NCBI GenBank assembly: GCA_036939355.1
Contig: JALLAP010000103.1
Location: forward strand, 1-19,469
DNA: 19,469 bases
Reading direction: 5' to 3'
DNA from: Thalassiosira profunda
Taxonomy: Eukaryota > Bacillariophyta > Thalassiosirophyceae > Thalassiosirales > Thalassiosiraceae
Under the pieces are notes generated by a model. The model worked only from the letters and a program-made list of their open reading frames with translations, was not told where the DNA came from and made no database searches. How positions within the stretch are numbered: the first letter of the stretch is position 1; each line of letters starts with the position of its first letter. This document shows, one piece after another, positions 1-8,316 of the stretch. The translations under genes and the position numbers were made by a program.

Positions 1-860
1 TCACCGCAGCAGGGTACGAGTACCAATCCGAGAAGTACGAAGTACGGCTGAGCGGGCTGCTGGAGTATTTCAAGGAAAGGGGCCTTGAGGCGGAGCACCT
101 GGAGCGGTTCTACATCTTTGGAGGCGAGTGCAACTATCTCCTGCGGCTGGGGAACGATTACAAACTGCACGCGGTGCGCGAGGATGGGCCGGGAGGATGG
201 ATGATATCAACCAAGTACTTTGCGGAGTCGCCGGGCAATTGGTCGGAGGCAGAGATCACCTCGATTCTTGATCGGGCGGAGGCCTGCTTCAACTTATCGA
301 TGAAGGATCAGAACATGCGAGCGCGCATCATCCGGAAGAAGCGGTCCGTGGGGCTGATTCCACAGGTGGACGAGAAGATCCCGCGCGAGGCGTTGGACGA
401 GACGGTGCTGCGCATCCAGACGGAGCTGGAGAATGCCAAGGTGAACCTGCCCTTTTGCGCATTCAATGGCGGCCGCGATGCGTGGGTCGATGTGGGAAAC
501 AAACGCGTGGGCGTGCAGGTCCTGCAATCGTATCTTGGCATACCGCCCGAGGAAACGCTACACATTGGCGACCAATTCTTGAACACAGGAAACGACTTCG
601 CGGCGAGATCGGTCTGTCCCTGCGTGTGGATCACGAGCCCCGAGGAGACGTCGTACATACTCAAGTCGATCTTGCGGCTTGCAGGGGTGCCGCTGATGGC
701 GCTGATGAATCCGTTGGCTGGCGAGAATGATGGGAAGAAGCCGGAGAAAGAAAAGGTCGGGAAGAAAGTGGATTTCGAGGAGGCTGGGCGGAGGACCAGC
801 CGGGTGTCGGCGATGGATGTGTACACTGGCGAATTTGTGAAGAAGATGTCCATCAACTAG
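1..860 (+). CDS. ISN1: IMP-specific 5'-nucleotidase, 3' part
   Basis: Cytosolic enzyme that dephosphorylates inosine monophosphate to inosine in purine turnover. The frame is open from base 3, so the start lies before the window. The first visible residues (TAAGYEYQSEKY) followed by a FYIFGGECNYL stretch, then FNGGRDAWVDVGNKRVGVQVLQ and IGDQFLNTGNDFAARSVC, are the conserved blocks of the fungal/protist ISN1 family; the GDQF..GNDFAAR block is the HAD-like acidic motif near the C-terminus. After the last conserved helix (about base 700) there is a Lys/Glu-rich tail of about 50 residues ending MSIN and a TAG stop; this tail looks lineage-specific. No intron is needed in the visible part. The next gene lies downstream on the same strand after a 226-base spacer. 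Family call is firm; the N-terminal half cannot be seen. Confidence 0.93.
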   Translation, partial: TAAGYEYQSEKYEVRLSGLLEYFKERGLEAEHLERFYIFGGECNYLLRLGNDYKLHAVREDGPGGWMISTKYFAESPGNWSEAEITSILDRAEACFNLSMKDQNMRARIIRKKRSVGLIPQVDEKIPREALDETVLRIQTELENAKVNLPFCAFNGGRDAWVDVGNKRVGVQVLQSYLGIPPEETLHIGDQFLNTGNDFAARSVCPCVWITSPEETSYILKSILRLAGVPLMALMNPLAGENDGKKPEKEKVGKKVDFEEAGRRTSRVSAMDVYTGEFVKKMSIN

Positions 861-1086
861 GTACATAGGTACAAATGGTATTGATGACTTGGCACTGCCA
901 GTGGGTCAACTTCACATAAAAATTCTCTACCATAGTGTTGAGAGAGAAACGCATTCATGTATCGTTGGTTCGCACAACAGCTTCTTTTTGGCCGCAGCAA
1001 CTGTTGCAACTTTGGATAATAAGAGCGAGGAGCACAGCAGCGAGCCTCTGGACAGATGCATCAACCTGTCGGCCGAATGTACAATA

Positions 1087-2577
1087 ATGCAGCAGCAAGA
1101 GCAGAGCACGGCTTGGTATACAAAGTTTCTGGCAGAATTTGCCAGACGCGCTCGTCTCAGCAATGCCCGCTATTCGGATGATGACGACAGGGCTATGTTT
1201 CGAGAAGAGTTCGGAGCTCATGGGACTTTTTCCGTTGACCAAGTGCTCTTCATCAAGCATAACAATACCCCGAAGTATGGTCTCTTCCTTGGTATTGACG
1301 GTTTGAGCGAGCGAGCTATTCAACGCCTTGGATGCATCTTAAGCCAAAACACAACCATGAGAGAGTTTTCTCTGCATAGGTGCCGCAGGGTACTAGAAGG
1401 GGACGGGGACGACGTATGGCTAAGCGCTGGACTCCGAACTAATCGAAGCATGACTAAGCTATCAATGCACCGCATCTTCTTGTGGTCCGACATGCCAATA
1501 TTGGCTCCGTTCCTCACCGACAACCCAAATCTCAAGGAGTTGGATCTGATTTCTTGTTGTCTCGATTCGAACGATATCGACCTCCTTGCGAAGTGTTTGT
1601 CGAAACGCTCAACTGACACTCGACTTGACTTGGGTGGGAACCCCTTCGGCGAAAATGGGATGACGTGCTGTTGTCCGCGGTGAAGAAGAGTAAATGCCTG
1701 AAGCGACTCGGGTTGCAAGGTGTCGGCATCAATGGAAATGCGGTGGCTTCGCTGGCAAAGTTGCTGAGCAATGAATGTTCACTCGAGAAGATAGACATTA
1801 GCGAGAATGCGCTGAACACCGAAGATGCCCTCATCGTGCTCGGCTCGTTGGAAACAAACGACAAGCTCAAGACGATAAATCTCAAGGGCAATGAGTCCAT
1901 TGATGGCCAGGGCTGGGCTACCATTGCCAAGCGAGTGTTGCAACTTGTCTGCAACGAATCAAGCCTCTCCAATGCTGCGCAATCAAACCATACCCTTTCC
2001 TCATTGGGGGGCGCTGGCATTGTTCGTAGGACGTATCGCAGACAGCGCTGGCATAACGATCCAGCCGATTACGGCATCCCATTCGATCGATACCTGGACG
2101 AGGACAGTACGAATCTTGTGCGATCAGCCCTCTGCCTGAACGGCGAGCAAGAAAGTCATAGCGGGAAGGCGAGGCGAAAAGTTTTCTGGGGGCATCTAGG
2201 TGGAGCATTGTGCGGGGAGATGATTCAATTGATACTGCTCTGATGCCTCGAGTGATATCGTTGGTTGGATACGTGCATCATTGCGTGAGTCAATGCAGCG
2301 AGTGCCACGAGACAAGTGCCCGACTTCTCCAACATCCCACCGAAGAAAGACACGACCCCCCTCCTCATACGGTGCTTCATGCTATGGGCTTGGCGTCATC
2401 TACAACATCGTCAGAGCACGGCCAGAGCTATGTTCCGAGAAACACAGCATCGACGAGAAGCTTCAAGTTTGTCAGAGGGAGTTGACGAGCTCTCAAATGG
2501 AGAACCAAATGCTTCGTTCTGAGATGGAAAGAATGGCGGAAGAAATTGCTCGTCTCAAGTCCCAGCTTTCCGGGTAG
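1087..2577 (+). CDS. Leucine-rich-repeat (RNI-like) protein, reading frame broken
   Basis: Product is an LRR protein of ribonuclease-inhibitor type with a C-terminal coiled coil; function unknown. The ATG at 1087 is the first in frame after stop-free but AUG-less sequence. LRR units include NLKELDLISCCL, TRLDLGGNPF, CLKRLGLQGVGI, SLEKIDISENAL and KLKTINLKGN. They are followed by a SNHTLSSLGG block, a PRVISLVGY block, IYNIVRARPELC and a Leu/Glu/Lys coiled coil (about 2480-2574). No single frame spans this. Frame 1 runs to about 1660, frame 3 to about 2195, frame 2 to about 2284 and frame 1 again from about 2350 to TAG at 2577. Each change is -1. The first two sit at short homopolymers (GGG near 1657, GGGGG at 2188-2192). 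The third could be an intron (GTGAGT at 2285, AG at 2348-2349) or another lost base near the C6 run at about 2355. It may be a young pseudogene or carry sequencing indels. Third codon positions look less GC-rich than in neighbours. Confidence 0.7.
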
Positions 2578-2699
2578 GCGCACGATGGAGCGAGTGGTAT
2601 GGTATGCCCTTCTATGTGGTCAGGAAAGCTCAGCTTATGGCTCCTTGGTATGCAGAGTAGATTCTCGCAAAGTGCGCTATTTTTAGGATTCATGTCACT

Positions 2700-3941
2700 T
2701 TACTGCACACGCTCAAACAAGTCTCCGCTCATAACGCTATCCCGTAACGGATCTCGGCTCTTCAGAAATGCCATTGCGCTTTCTGCCAGTTGCTCATGCA
2801 CAGCCACGGGGTCTGCTGGCCCTGCGGCGGGTATTAAGGCCGACAGCGGCCTCATGACCAGCGCCGGAGCCCACAACGGCGCATCGACGAAGTTGCCGTG
2901 GAACGCCCCTCTCACGTGCAGTGTTGCATCGCCATATCGAACTCTGGCAAGGTTGTATTCATCGGAAACGTAACTGATGGTTGGCGTTCTGCTCTTGGCG
3001 CCGTTGGGAGGCAGCATGCCATACCCCATGCCCAGGGCAGGGTCGTGAACGATCACACCTCGAATGTTGGACGGTTTCGACGCGCCATTCGCCGCCATGA
3101 TTGCAGATGGCGCTCCGTACGAATGTCCGCCCAACATTATAGTGCCGATTGTTGCATTGTGAATATTCTTCAGCTCCTTCGGCAGAAAATCTGCTGCCGC
3201 CAGTAGTTCCGATGCCCTCCTCGTGAGTTGCTGTCGTCCCGTCATGTAATACTCGTTGAATCTCTTTTCAGATCCGTCTTCCGACACTGTCGAGGATGCG
3301 GTGCCATCGGTGTGCTCTACCGCTGCCACAACCATTCCCTTGGAGGCCATTGTGCGAAAGAAATACGTTGCCATGTCCATGTTGCCTCCGTATCCGTGCG
3401 AGTATATCAACAGTGGCAGGTCGCTCTCGGTGTCGGTGAATATCATGGGAGCGTCCTGAATGCAACCGCTGGATGCCTCCGCCAAATGACCGAGCAGAAA
3501 TGAAAGACCGAGCTGTCGAAACCCCACCATGCCCGCCATTCCGTCGGTCGTTTGCCGGCCGTCAGTGCAGTAGGGCGCCATCGTAGAGCTGGCATCTGTG
3601 CAATTTGCAGGAAAGAACAATCGCACCCGCGCTCCCGACGGCAAGCGGATCACTTGACTCCCCACCTCGGTATCGATCGAGGGCATGCGAGGCTGATTGA
3701 TAACGGAGATGGCCGCACCCGTTCGAAAGGCCGCGACGAAGGCCGCGGGGTAGGCGACCGCGCTGGGCACTGCGTTCAACGACGCGTCGAATATTGCGGC
3801 CGGGGCAAATGCATCGGCATGCGCAGCGAGTTGCAACGACGCCGCAAACGCCGGGACGAGCAGCGCCGCCCTCCTCGCCCAGCCACTCCACCGGCGGCGG
3901 CTCATCGTGGCGATTGTGGCGGCGGTACAATGTGGTAGCAA
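2700..3941 (-). CDS. PAF-acetylhydrolase-like serine esterase with secretory/plastid leader
   Basis: Alpha/beta-hydrolase of the plasma platelet-activating-factor acetylhydrolase (Lp-PLA2) family, predicted to hydrolyse short or oxidised sn-2 acyl esters of phospholipids. The 413-residue product shows the oxyanion-hole region LLIYSHGYGGN (about 178-187), the nucleophile elbow GGHSYG with Ser274, a candidate acid Asp300 in VIVHDPALG and catalytic His348 in GAFHGNFVD, in the order and spacing of the family. The first 45 residues have Arg residues, then a hydrophobic stretch ending HADAFAPA. That resembles a signal peptide with the Ala-Phe-Ala-Pro junction of heterokont plastid leaders, so the protein is probably plastid-targeted or secreted. 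A second ATG at 3905 (MSRRRW) gives a more usual leader and may be the true start. It is convergent with the LRR gene, 122 bases apart. The telomere-like tract lies just upstream of its start. Substrate is not determinable. Confidence 0.88.
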   Translation of the reverse strand: MLPHCTAATIATMSRRRWSGWARRAALLVPAFAASLQLAAHADAFAPAAIFDASLNAVPSAVAYPAAFVAAFRTGAAISVINQPRMPSIDTEVGSQVIRLPSGARVRLFFPANCTDASSTMAPYCTDGRQTTDGMAGMVGFRQLGLSFLLGHLAEASSGCIQDAPMIFTDTESDLPLLIYSHGYGGNMDMATYFFRTMASKGMVVAAVEHTDGTASSTVSEDGSEKRFNEYYMTGRQQLTRRASELLAAADFLPKELKNIHNATIGTIMLGGHSYGAPSAIMAANGASKPSNIRGVIVHDPALGMGYGMLPPNGAKSRTPTISYVSDEYNLARVRYGDATLHVRGAFHGNFVDAPLWAPALVMRPLSALIPAAGPADPVAVHEQLAESAMAFLKSRDPLRDSVMSGDLFERVQ

Positions 3942-4071
3942 GAGGGCCGAGGCAACAACGCTGACTCACCAGTAACTAGGGGGCTGCTGAGTTCCTACCC
4001 CGCAAAAAGTTGTACTAAGACACACGTGGACTATCCGTAGAAAATCGGCTCAGGCGCGCGCTCTTCTAATG

Positions 4072-4181
4072 TTAGGGTTGGTGTTACCGTCGGGTTAGGG
4101 TTGGGGTTGCAAGTTGCAATCTTCACGCAGTTAGGGTTAGGGTTAGATAAAATTCTTGCACTGTTAGGGTTAGTGTTATAG
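4072..4181. repeat. Degenerate interstitial telomere-type TTAGGG tract
   Basis: Exact TTAGGG hexamers occur at 4072, 4095, 4131, 4137 and 4164. Around them the sequence often stays in six-base register with variants: TTGGTG and TTACCG after the first, TTGGGG after the second, TTAGTG and TTATAG after the last. The three clusters are separated by unrelated bases. Read on the minus strand this gives CCCTAA units about 130-240 bases upstream of the esterase start, so it could act as a telo-box-like promoter element, or be a decayed interstitial telomere. The sequence does not decide between these. Confidence 0.85.
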
Positions 4182-4200
4182 TTGGCCTGGCGTTGGCAAG

Positions 4201-4232
4201 CCGGAGAACTGAGCAGCCGGAGAACTGAGCAG
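4201..4232. repeat. Perfect 16-bp tandem duplication
   Basis: CCGGAGAACTGAGCAG occurs twice head to tail, 13 bases before the stop-codon end of the methyltransferase gene. It looks like a recent slippage duplication; no function is suggested. Confidence 0.9.
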
Positions 4233-4244
4233 CGCAGAGAAATG

Positions 4245-5498
4245 TTACGAGTCCTTTGATTCCCAAGGCTTCAAATGCGTGTCTTCCACAGCATAACTCC
4301 CGTCGTCCCGAAATCGATCGTCCTCCAGCACCGCACGTTCGTTGCCTTCTTTTGCAGTGCGTTTCTCGGCCAACAACGCATAATGCCTCCCCGTGGCAGC
4401 CGTGATATTCACCTTCCCAAACATCTCCGCGATGAACTTTCTCAATTCTGGCATGCCATCCGCGTACTCGTCTAAATATGGTTCTGTCGCCCGCAACAGC
4501 GAAAACAGGAGGGCGTTCTCCCTCTGCGCCTTGTAGGCGGGCGACTCAAAGTCCATTTCCGAAATCCACAGTTGGCCCTTGTCCTTGAGGATGCGGTGCG
4601 CCTCCCGAACCACTTCTTTGGCGGCGGAGAGGGGAAGTTCGTGCAGGACCAAGCCGAGGTTGACTGCAGATACGGAGTTGGACAGAAGGCCGGTGTTTGC
4701 AATGTCTCCCTGGCGCAGTTGTATCCGTGGATCCGAATCAATCGATGTGATCCATCCATCAGAATGATTGCTATCTTCGCTCAAGTTGATTGCAGAGGGT
4801 GCCAGATCCAGAAGGGTCCGCCCGACATCGACGAAATAGGGCGACAGATCGATCCCAATCAGTTCGGCGGCTTGCGGGTACTGCTTCGCCAATCTCCGCG
4901 TGCTCGTGCCGGTGCCGCATCCGAAATCAACAATGATCGCATCCTCCTCCTCGCCGTCGGCATTGATATCGGCTCCCAATTTCACGAGCGCCCGATCGAA
5001 GGCCCCCCGGAACACGTCCTCCCCGCGATCGGCATATTTTGGAAAGTTGCGAGCGCCGATCGATCTGCTCGCCAGCTCCTGCTCGAACGCGGCGTCGTAG
5101 CTGAGATTCCCCTCATCGTACGCGTGAAAAGATTTCTGATAGTACCTGGGGTATTGTATGTTGATGTATTCGTTGTTCACATCATTGTTCCACGGTGCAT
5201 CAGGTTGGCGTCTGATCCACTCCTTTGCAGCAACCCACGGAATCCCATTTTCTTCCGCCGTCTTGACAATGCTCGCCCGCGCCTGCGGCACCAGGACGTA
5301 TTTCCAAACGGGCGATGCCAGCGCTGCGTCGAGGAGCTGCTGCGCGAAACCGCTCCGTGGTTGGGCGGTGGCGCGGAGCGGATGATGTGCGCGCTGCCGC
5401 CTCGATTTGGCGCCCGGGAAGTTGCTAAAGGCCGAAGTGCGGGCCAGCGCGACGAGCCCAAGGAGGCACGCCGGCGGACAGCACAGTAGTGGCATCAT
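4245..5498 (-). CDS. Probable plastid-targeted class I SAM-dependent methyltransferase
   Basis: Methyltransferase with a Rossmann-type AdoMet fold; acceptor unknown. From the tandem ATG-ATG at 5498 the product is 417 residues. A hydrophobic leader (residues 3-20) ends at TSAFSNF and is followed by an Arg-rich, Ser/Ala-rich stretch: a bipartite secondary-plastid leader by appearance. Then comes a segment with YPRYYQKSFHAYDEGNLSYD and EQELASRSIGARNF (about 116-152), typical of a plant, algal and cyanobacterial plastid methyltransferase group. The AdoMet motif I is VDFGCGTG (190-197), the acidic strand-2 end is IGIDLSP, motif II-like RQGDI is at 262-266, and NLGLVLHELP then REAHRILKDKGQLWISEMD follow. 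The frame is open for 79 more codons upstream, but that part is low-complexity and lies in the divergent spacer, so the start at 5498 is preferred. PET117 is transcribed away from it. Confidence 0.9.
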   Translation of the reverse strand: MMPLLCCPPACLLGLVALARTSAFSNFPGAKSRRQRAHHPLRATAQPRSGFAQQLLDAALASPVWKYVLVPQARASIVKTAEENGIPWVAAKEWIRRQPDAPWNNDVNNEYINIQYPRYYQKSFHAYDEGNLSYDAAFEQELASRSIGARNFPKYADRGEDVFRGAFDRALVKLGADINADGEEEDAIIVDFGCGTGTSTRRLAKQYPQAAELIGIDLSPYFVDVGRTLLDLAPSAINLSEDSNHSDGWITSIDSDPRIQLRQGDIANTGLLSNSVSAVNLGLVLHELPLSAAKEVVREAHRILKDKGQLWISEMDFESPAYKAQRENALLFSLLRATEPYLDEYADGMPELRKFIAEMFGKVNITAATGRHYALLAEKRTAKEGNERAVLEDDRFRDDGSYAVEDTHLKPWESKDS

Positions 5499-5682
5499 GG
5501 AGAGCGGGAGTGGGGGTGGAAGAGTGGACGAAGGGCAGTGGCCAAGGCAGGGCGGAAAAAGCGGCCGAAAAAGATCCGCTTCAACTCTCCCCGACCTCCG
5601 CCACACAACGCTGGCATTCTCCCACTCGCCTTCCAGCACCGCCGCACCTCCCTCTCCACGCCCTATGCCCCTCCCTCGGCCC

Positions 5683-5889
5683 ATGAATCCCCCCAGGATA
5701 CCGCGGGGACCCGCCGTCGTCCTCGCTGTCGTCACGTCCGCGACGCTCTACGCCATCTTCTACAGCCACTTCCAGCAGGTGCGCGACAAGGCCGTCATGC
5801 GGGCGGGGGTGGAGCGAGACAAGGAGCGGATGCGGCTGAAGAAGCGGCGGCAGGGGGGTGAGACGGAGGGAGAGGGCGGGGCGCGATGA
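5683..5889 (+). CDS. PET117: PET117-like cytochrome c oxidase assembly factor
   Basis: Small mitochondrial inner-membrane protein that, in yeast and animals, helps assembly of cytochrome c oxidase. The 68-residue product has one hydrophobic segment (about 11-25, AVVLAVVTSATLYAIF), then YSHFQQVRDKAVMRAGVERD and ERMRLKKRR. The order transmembrane helix, (Y/H)xHxQQxxD, GVxRDxERxRxKK and a length of about 70 residues is the PET117 pattern; the family is short, so the match rests on about 30 residues. An in-frame ATG at 5665 would add six residues (MPLPRP). The tail is Gly/Glu-rich. The gene is divergent from the methyltransferase, whose start is 184 bases away, so the two probably share a promoter region. 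Easily missed because of its size and because longer frames overlap it. Confidence 0.75.
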   Translation: MNPPRIPRGPAVVLAVVTSATLYAIFYSHFQQVRDKAVMRAGVERDKERMRLKKRRQGGETEGEGGAR

Positions 5890-6234
5890 AGAAGACGTGT
5901 TGTATTATTTGCTGCGCGCACGGCAGATGCACCGATTTTTGTTGCAAGATACCGGCCCCCGGTAGCAGCACTGACACTTCAAATGAGCACATCCATAATC
6001 AAAGTCTTGGCTAGAAGAGCAGTCAAATACCTCCAGTGCTCCAGTTCAGCCCACTTCTCAGAGTCTTGGCATTTTGGGTTTGAATTGTTTCAAAATTTCG
6101 ATGAGGGAATTTTTGAAAGCAGCGGAAGTAGCAGACTGCCTCTCGGAGGCACTGGTTCTAGCCAAAGTTTGACAAAGGTGCTAATCGACGGCTTGGGTGC
6201 TAGAGGGTGGTAGCATCAACCGCAAGCGGGGACA
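5890..6234. other. Intergenic region upstream of PH-ankyrin gene
   Basis: This 345-base stretch has no convincing coding frame. It is more AT-rich than its surroundings. It contains a repeated short motif (AGTCTTGGC near 6003 and 6063) and the sequence TTCAAAATTTCGA (about 6090), which recurs at the end of the next gene. It probably holds the 3' flank of PET117 and the promoter of the PH-ankyrin gene. Confidence 0.6.
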
Positions 6235-8097
6235 ATGGCGTCCGCCCCACCGCTGCTGGTCCCCAGCCTGCTGTGGGGCGGAGGCGATGGGGGGAGCTTA
6301 TACAAAGTACCCTACCATACCTTCGGAGCTGCAAAGCGCCGCTATCTTCGGCTAAAGCCATACTCGAGCGACGACCATTCCTGGGTGGAAGTGGCGCTCG
6401 TCGACGCCCAACCCGACGCGACAAAAAAATACTACACCGTTCGAGCGGCATCACCGCTGGCACTCGTGTGGGACGACCCGAAATCGTCGCCGCTGGAGAA
6501 TCCTTCCGAGCAGCGGCGGTCGTCGTTTGGATCGCCATTCAAGAAAGCTCGCGGTGACGTGAACGAGCTGCTGGTCCAGGAGATCGTCCGGGTCGTTGGC
6601 GGGAGCCGCACTGCCGCCTTCCAAGCCTTCAAGGCAAAGAATGGGGGTTTGAGCGTTCCGCATGAGTCGTGTTGCTTCTCGCTCGAGTCGGAGACGAGGA
6701 CGGTAGACTTTTTCGTGTCATCGGACAATCCACAGAAGGACTCGACGCTGGCGGCCGCGTGGCAGGAATCGTTGCAGATGATGCTCGATAACTTTCATCG
6801 AAAGCAAGATGCGCGGCAGCTGGGCTCCATCACAACCTCGCTCGCGTCCACAGTGCAGACAGCCCAACGCTGGGACGAGAAGCTGCACGGCGATGCACTG
6901 TTTTTGGCCGCAAAGGGAGGCGACGTTGGCACGCTTCGCTACCTTTTCGATACTGGCTGTCCCGTGGACTTTATGGAGGAGCCTTCCGGCGACACGGTCC
7001 TCCTCATCGCATGCCGGCTAGGCCTATTCGACGTCGCGCGGCTGGCTCTGCTGGCGCCCTACAATGCACGGAACGACCCGCATCCTGCCTTTGGAAAGAC
7101 GGCATTGCAAACTGCAGTGTCGGCAGGTCAGGCAGACATCGTTCAACTCATTCTCGAGACGGCAGAAACCTCGGGCGCCGACAGGATCATTGCGAATCAC
7201 GAAGACGATACGGGAGAAGCGCCAATCCACGTTGCTGCCCGCTGCGGATCGGCTGAAATTATGGAGCTTCTCATTGACCATGGCGCAAACCTCGGCCTCA
7301 TTGATGGACGAGGAAAAACTGTGCTGCATTGTGCATCAAGTGCGGGGCAGGAAGAATGTCTTGCGCTTGCTCTCGACTCAGGCGCGGGCGAGTATCTTGA
7401 GGTGCTCTCGCACGATGGCTGGACAGCATTACATCTCGCCGTGAAAGCGAACAAAATGGACTGCGTCAAGATCCTCCTTCGCGCCGGGGCCAACGTGGCG
7501 GCAGAGACAACTGGGGGCGCCAACTGTTACAACTTGGCATCAAAGTCTCGAAGCGAGCGATTGATGAGCCTGCTGCTCGAGTACGACGTGTCTGAGGATG
7601 AGAGCTATGATAGCTACGGCGACGGATCCTCCAACAGCAGCCTGAGCGGTGAAGACATGTTCAGAGGTCTGAATACGTACTCAGTGTCGCCTGCGAACCG
7701 AGCGTCCTTCCGCACCGATTATGTGAATGGGTCGCCCTACGTTGGCAGCTTGGTCTCGCCAGCAATGCAATTTCCAATGCAACCAAACTACTACAGTGGA
7801 TCGCCAGCCCTTGCGGGGAGTGCCGCGCCTCTTCATTCACAATACTCACATTGGCCTCAAATCAACCACTCTCCGATCGTGGGGCCGTTTCAGCGGTTGA
7901 CTCCCGGCCGCACTGCTGGCAGCCAATACGCTCCGCAACAAAATCACGTGAGATTCAGCACTCCTGCCCGCAGCTCGGGTCAGTATCGAAATGACTACGA
8001 CAACGACTCAGACCAAGAAGAGTTCCGGCACGGTGGTGATTTGTGGAAGGTTTATCTTGTGCACAGATTCAAACAAGCGTTCAAAATTTCGAAATGA
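6235..8097 (+). CDS. PH-domain and ankyrin-repeat protein
   Basis: A 620-residue scaffold-type protein; partner unknown. The start ATG lies in GGGACAATGGCG, a good initiation context. Residues about 16-185 look like a pleckstrin-homology domain: SLYKVPYHTFGAAKRRYLRL, a central LALVWDDPKS strand, CFSLESETRTVDF, and a closing helix with the expected Trp (AAWQESLQMML). A charged insert at 86-130 interrupts it. Residues about 218-450 hold six ankyrin repeats and a weak seventh, for example GEAPIHVAARCGSAEIMELLIDHGAN and WTALHLAVKANKMDCVKILLRAGAN (first 20 residues of each are diagnostic). The C-terminal 170 residues are Ser/Tyr/Pro/Asn-rich with an acidic patch, probably disordered, ending in a basic amphipathic stretch before TGA. 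PH plus ankyrin suggests a membrane-associated adaptor. A short intron near 8044 (GTTTAT) cannot be excluded and would change the last residues. Confidence 0.85.
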   Translation: MASAPPLLVPSLLWGGGDGGSLYKVPYHTFGAAKRRYLRLKPYSSDDHSWVEVALVDAQPDATKKYYTVRAASPLALVWDDPKSSPLENPSEQRRSSFGSPFKKARGDVNELLVQEIVRVVGGSRTAAFQAFKAKNGGLSVPHESCCFSLESETRTVDFFVSSDNPQKDSTLAAAWQESLQMMLDNFHRKQDARQLGSITTSLASTVQTAQRWDEKLHGDALFLAAKGGDVGTLRYLFDTGCPVDFMEEPSGDTVLLIACRLGLFDVARLALLAPYNARNDPHPAFGKTALQTAVSAGQADIVQLILETAETSGADRIIANHEDDTGEAPIHVAARCGSAEIMELLIDHGANLGLIDGRGKTVLHCASSAGQEECLALALDSGAGEYLEVLSHDGWTALHLAVKANKMDCVKILLRAGANVAAETTGGANCYNLASKSRSERLMSLLLEYDVSEDESYDSYGDGSSNSSLSGEDMFRGLNTYSVSPANRASFRTDYVNGSPYVGSLVSPAMQFPMQPNYYSGSPALAGSAAPLHSQYSHWPQINHSPIVGPFQRLTPGRTAGSQYAPQQNHVRFSTPARSSGQYRNDYDNDSDQEEFRHGGDLWKVYLVHRFKQAFKISK

Positions 8098-8316
8098 GTT
8101 TTTGAAATGCATTTGAAATGCGGCGCCGTCACTTCGAGGCGAGCCTCCCCGGCGCAACCCCGTGCTCCTGGACGGCAGACGCAGGCCAGAGGAGCGGCGC
8201 GTTGTGAGTTTCAACTGAATGTCGCTCTTTGCAATCACCGCATGCCGATTGGCGCTCACACCTGAACCTCTGCTGTCAGTTTCTTGAGCATCCTCCACCT
8301 TCGGCTCTTCTGAAGG

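Larger units (their letters stand above)
3942..4244. other. Intergenic spacer between two minus-strand genes
   Basis: This 303-base spacer holds the upstream region of the esterase gene and the 3' flank of the methyltransferase. Apart from the TTAGGG-type tract and the 16-bp duplication, no coding frame, RNA gene or clear core promoter was seen. Confidence 0.7.

Noticed and set aside
889..1086. Upstream extension of the LRR frame to 889
   Set aside because: It begins with TTG and has no ATG before 1087. The sequence carries no LRR pattern.
1640..1665. Programmed -1 ribosomal frameshift in the LRR gene
   Set aside because: No canonical X-XXY-YYZ heptamer or obvious downstream pseudoknot is seen, and two more same-direction breaks follow, which favours indels.
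4572..5489. 305-residue plus-strand frame opposite the methyltransferase
   Set aside because: The minus strand encodes a clear AdoMet-binding domain. The plus frame has no recognisable motif.
5499..5735. 79-codon upstream extension of the methyltransferase frame
   Set aside because: It is Gly/Arg/Pro low complexity, precedes the natural hydrophobic leader at MMPLL, and overlaps the PET117 start region.
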